This document shows positions 5,048-6,814 of a DNA stretch of 6,814 bases, in pieces. Each line of letters starts with the position of its first letter. Positions within the stretch are counted from its first letter, which is position 1. Origin of the DNA: GW2011-AR5 sp041645025 (lineage in GTDB: Archaea > Aenigmatarchaeota > Aenigmatarchaeia > GW2011-AR5). The stretch is taken from positions 1 through 6,814 of the forward strand of contig JBAZQV010000046.1 in the NCBI GenBank assembly GCA_041645025.1, given 5' to 3'. The notes beneath the pieces were generated by a model that saw only the letters and a program-made list of their open reading frames with translations, was not told the DNA's origin and made no database searches. The position numbers and the translations under genes were made by a program.

Positions 5048-5439
5048 GAGAACACATAAAGCGAAAATATAGAGCAGTAACAGCAAGTCGGATAGATCCA
5101 AGCAGAAAACCAGATTATATAGGTACGTGGGATCTAGAGGTACCCGCCCACGGTCTGTTTGAAGTTTATATTGATGACAGAAACGGAGATGGAGCTTTTA
5201 ATGGACATGTAGAAGATGCCTATGGACAGGCAGGCATAACAGGTCACACAACTGATGGTGCAATTTCATTTACAAAAACCTATTCTAGAAATGCAAAAAG
5301 ATTGGGTGGAGAAAACAATCCTGTTTTTTATGTAGGTTCAAGAACATCAGATGGATACGAGGGTAATTTTACTTTTGATGACAACGGCAGAGAAGTAGTA
5401 AAACAATTTTCCATGAGAAAATCCCCTTTTGGACAGTAA
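4981..5439 (+). CDS. Beta-rich, lipocalin/avidin-like barrel domain; probably C-terminal part of the preceding gene
   Basis: This frame is open from 4936 to the TAA at 5437-5439 but contains no ATG or GTG; TTG at 4981 or 5038 are the only evident starts and no ribosome-binding site is visible. The first part (RNAKPNRDFLLLREHIKRKY) looks like a helical linker. From about residue 46 the pattern is Y-I-G-T-W, then short alternating strands: GLFEVYID, AFNGHVEDAYG, AGITGHT, GAISFTKTY, VFYVGSR, YEGNFTF, VVKQFSMRK. A GTW start with 'G.v.D..G.a.i.G' and 'i.F.K.Y' repeats resembles small up-and-down beta-barrels of lipocalin or avidin type; I infer the fold from the pattern alone. It overlaps the upstream gene by 67 nt in the -1 frame. 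The most likely readings are a frameshifted two-domain gene or a translationally coupled second gene. Confidence 0.6.
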   Translation: MSDTFQSRYKRNAKPNRDFLLLREHIKRKYRAVTASRIDPSRKPDYIGTWDLEVPAHGLFEVYIDDRNGDGAFNGHVEDAYGQAGITGHTTDGAISFTKTYSRNAKRLGGENNPVFYVGSRTSDGYEGNFTFDDNGREVVKQFSMRKSPFGQ

Positions 5440-5455
5440 ATTAACACAACCATGA

Positions 5456-6814
5456 TTATGACTTACTCTTGCCCGGAGCATAGTTGTATTTTTTGGGTTT
5501 TGTAAGGAAAAAGTGGTACACAACCCCGAAAAGCACTGCGAGCACAAGAACTACTGCGCCAACCATTACATTAGCATCTGTCGCGCCAGTAGGCACCGAA
5601 GGAACATTAGCCGCTCCGGATGGTATGCCGGTTGAAGAACCAGTCGCATTTCCCAGACCTGTTTGATTGTCTAAAGGAGCAGGTGGCGGAGTAGGCATTG
5701 ACGTAGATTCCTGGGCAGGCGTTGTAGCAGCTGCTTCTCCAGCTATTGAAAACGTTGAGAATCCGGGCGAAATTGCCTCGTAGTAATAGTAAGTTGAATT
5801 CGAGGATGTCTGGATAGTAAGAAGCTTGTCCCAGCCGGCATTGTAACGATAAAGAGAAACTTTTAAGGGATCTATGCTATTTGTTGTTGTCCAGTTTTTC
5901 GGAACCTTGAATCGTATTTTTATTAGCGAGAAATCACTGTCAGCGGCGTTTGTTTTTGTTATGTCTATGTACTTGTAAACAGCTCCGGTGGAAACAGGTT
6001 CGATGCTGCTTGGCTTCGAACCATCGGAAACGCTCATCTGGACGCTGTTTTTATTGAACAGGGTTGTCAGTTCTATTTCCGTTACTCCGTTTGTAATCTT
6101 TGTGAACTTTAATGTCAGCGGTGTGCCTGCAACTGACGAAAATGATTGCGATTCTTTTGTGACTGTAGCATTTGTAGTCGCATTAGAAGCAGCCCCGCCA
6201 CCGCCAGATGAGCTTGAAGTTGTTGTTGTATTGGTTGTTGTGGTGCAGGAGGTATTTCCTGTTATTGTAAGCGTATGAGCATCACTGTTGTCGCCCAGCG
6301 CAAACACAACGGTTTTTGTCCCTGTAAAGCACGATGAATGCGTTATTGTCCATGCAAGCGACTTTGTGGTTCCTGCATTAACGGTCGTGCCCGAACTTGA
6401 TGCAGGGTCGCCGGATATGGAAAGATTGGAAGTAGCATACGTAAGCGAATATGACGTAAGGATATTAGACGCCTGGGAATTCTGAACATTCATAGTAAGC
6501 GATGTTGACTGGCCTTGTGCAACAGTGACAGCAGAAGCCGAGCCTGAGACAGATAGGGAGGAAGGCGCAACAAATGCCATCGTTTCTGTTGTCGATGACT
6601 TCGAACCGCCAGACCAAGTATCAGTGACTTTATACGTATATGTGCCTGCAGAACCTGCTGTAAACGTAAAGGTCTTTGCAGTTCCTGAAGTTGTAACGGT
6701 TGTTGTATAGGAGCCGCCAGACGGGTCAGAAACAGAAAAGTCGCCAGGACCGCTGTCTTTTATGAGCTGTATCTGCACGTTGGACACATCTTCAGATGAA
6801 GCAGTACTGGTAGC
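5456..6814 (-). CDS. Cell-surface protein with PGF-pre-PGF domain and C-terminal membrane anchor (N-terminus beyond window)
   Basis: The frame is open to the right edge, with 452 residues visible and the true start outside; GTG/V at 6787 is internal. Order: a Ser/Thr-rich Ig-like beta-sandwich (about 10-85), a second one (about 88-190) with a Cys pair at 162 and 190 that could form a disulphide, then a Thr/Ser/Gly linker (191-210). Next is a PGF-pre-PGF-type domain (about 219-359), recognised by IRFKVPKNW, SLYRYNAGWDKL and ISPGFSTFSIAG. A Pro/Ser/Gly/Asn spacer leads to a hydrophobic segment (about 416-437) and a basic tail KPKKYNYAPGKSKS. At least nine N-x-S/T sequons (130, 187, 195, 211, 215, 307, 339, 383, 389) suggest N-glycosylation. 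It is probably an exported envelope or S-layer-like protein anchored with its C-terminus inside. It lacks the classical PGF-CTERM sorting motif before the membrane segment. Confidence 0.88.
   Translation of the reverse strand, partial: ATSTASSEDVSNVQIQLIKDSGPGDFSVSDPSGGSYTTTVTTSGTAKTFTFTAGSAGTYTYKVTDTWSGGSKSSTTETMAFVAPSSLSVSGSASAVTVAQGQSTSLTMNVQNSQASNILTSYSLTYATSNLSISGDPASSSGTTVNAGTTKSLAWTITHSSCFTGTKTVVFALGDNSDAHTLTITGNTSCTTTTNTTTTSSSSGGGGAASNATTNATVTKESQSFSSVAGTPLTLKFTKITNGVTEIELTTLFNKNSVQMSVSDGSKPSSIEPVSTGAVYKYIDITKTNAADSDFSLIKIRFKVPKNWTTTNSIDPLKVSLYRYNAGWDKLLTIQTSSNSTYYYYEAISPGFSTFSIAGEAAATTPAQESTSMPTPPPAPLDNQTGLGNATGSSTGIPSGAANVPSVPTGATDANVMVGAVVLVLAVLFGVVYHFFLTKPKKYNYAPGKSKS

Noticed and set aside
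5988..6710. Series of Val/Glu/Pro-rich plus-strand frames
   Set aside because: They are the antisense readout of the Thr/Ser-rich surface protein; the repetitive composition explains the lack of stops.
6785..6787. GTG as the start of the surface protein
   Set aside because: The frame stays open to the window edge (nine more codons) in the same Ser/Thr-rich style and there is no signal peptide, so the gene begins outside the window.
1..6814. CRISPR array, tRNA or rRNA genes, insertion sequence
   Set aside because: No regularly spaced repeats, cloverleaf-like segments, transposase or terminal inverted repeats were seen; gaps between genes are all under about 110 bp.

Overview
The window looks archaeal. 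It carries ribosomal protein eS19 (rps19e), a PDCD5/TFAR19-type DNA-binding protein and an Rpr2/Rpp21-type RNase P protein (rnp4), all archaeal/eukaryotic families without ordinary bacterial counterparts. It also has a PGF-pre-PGF-type surface protein, and A/T-rich TATA-like boxes about 25 bp upstream of several start codons, as expected for leaderless archaeal transcripts. Base composition is moderately AT-rich and intergenic gaps are short. I cannot name the species; a small-genome DPANN or euryarchaeal lineage is a guess.

Layout. From 1 to 4242 every gene is on the minus strand. Read in transcription order (right to left) they are: cysS (cysteinyl-tRNA synthetase); a UPF0175-like antitoxin and DUF3368/PIN toxin pair; rnp4, whose GTG start overlaps the toxin stop; two small His-rich tandem paralogues of 78 aa each; rps19e; a 113-aa protein with a possible zinc site; and a PDCD5 homologue cut by the left edge. 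At 4243-4342 a divergent promoter region separates cysS from a plus-strand pair. The first of the pair is a 234-aa protein resembling the TraB/ChaN/EreA-like superfamily. The second is a beta-rich reading frame that overlaps it in the -1 frame and has no ATG; the two may be one protein joined by a frameshift. Converging on them from the right edge is the C-terminal 452 residues of a large secreted, membrane-anchored surface protein.

Interpretation. rnp4, rps19e and pdcd5 belong to a translation/RNA-processing neighbourhood that recurs in archaea (from memory, not checked here). In this genome unrecognised or accessory genes sit at each junction: the two 78-aa paralogues between rnp4 and rps19e, and the HxxxCxxC protein between rps19e and pdcd5. 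A toxin-antitoxin pair is joined translationally to the front of rnp4. These insertions, plus the frame break at a T7 run in the TraB-like/beta-barrel locus, are the most noteworthy parts of the window.
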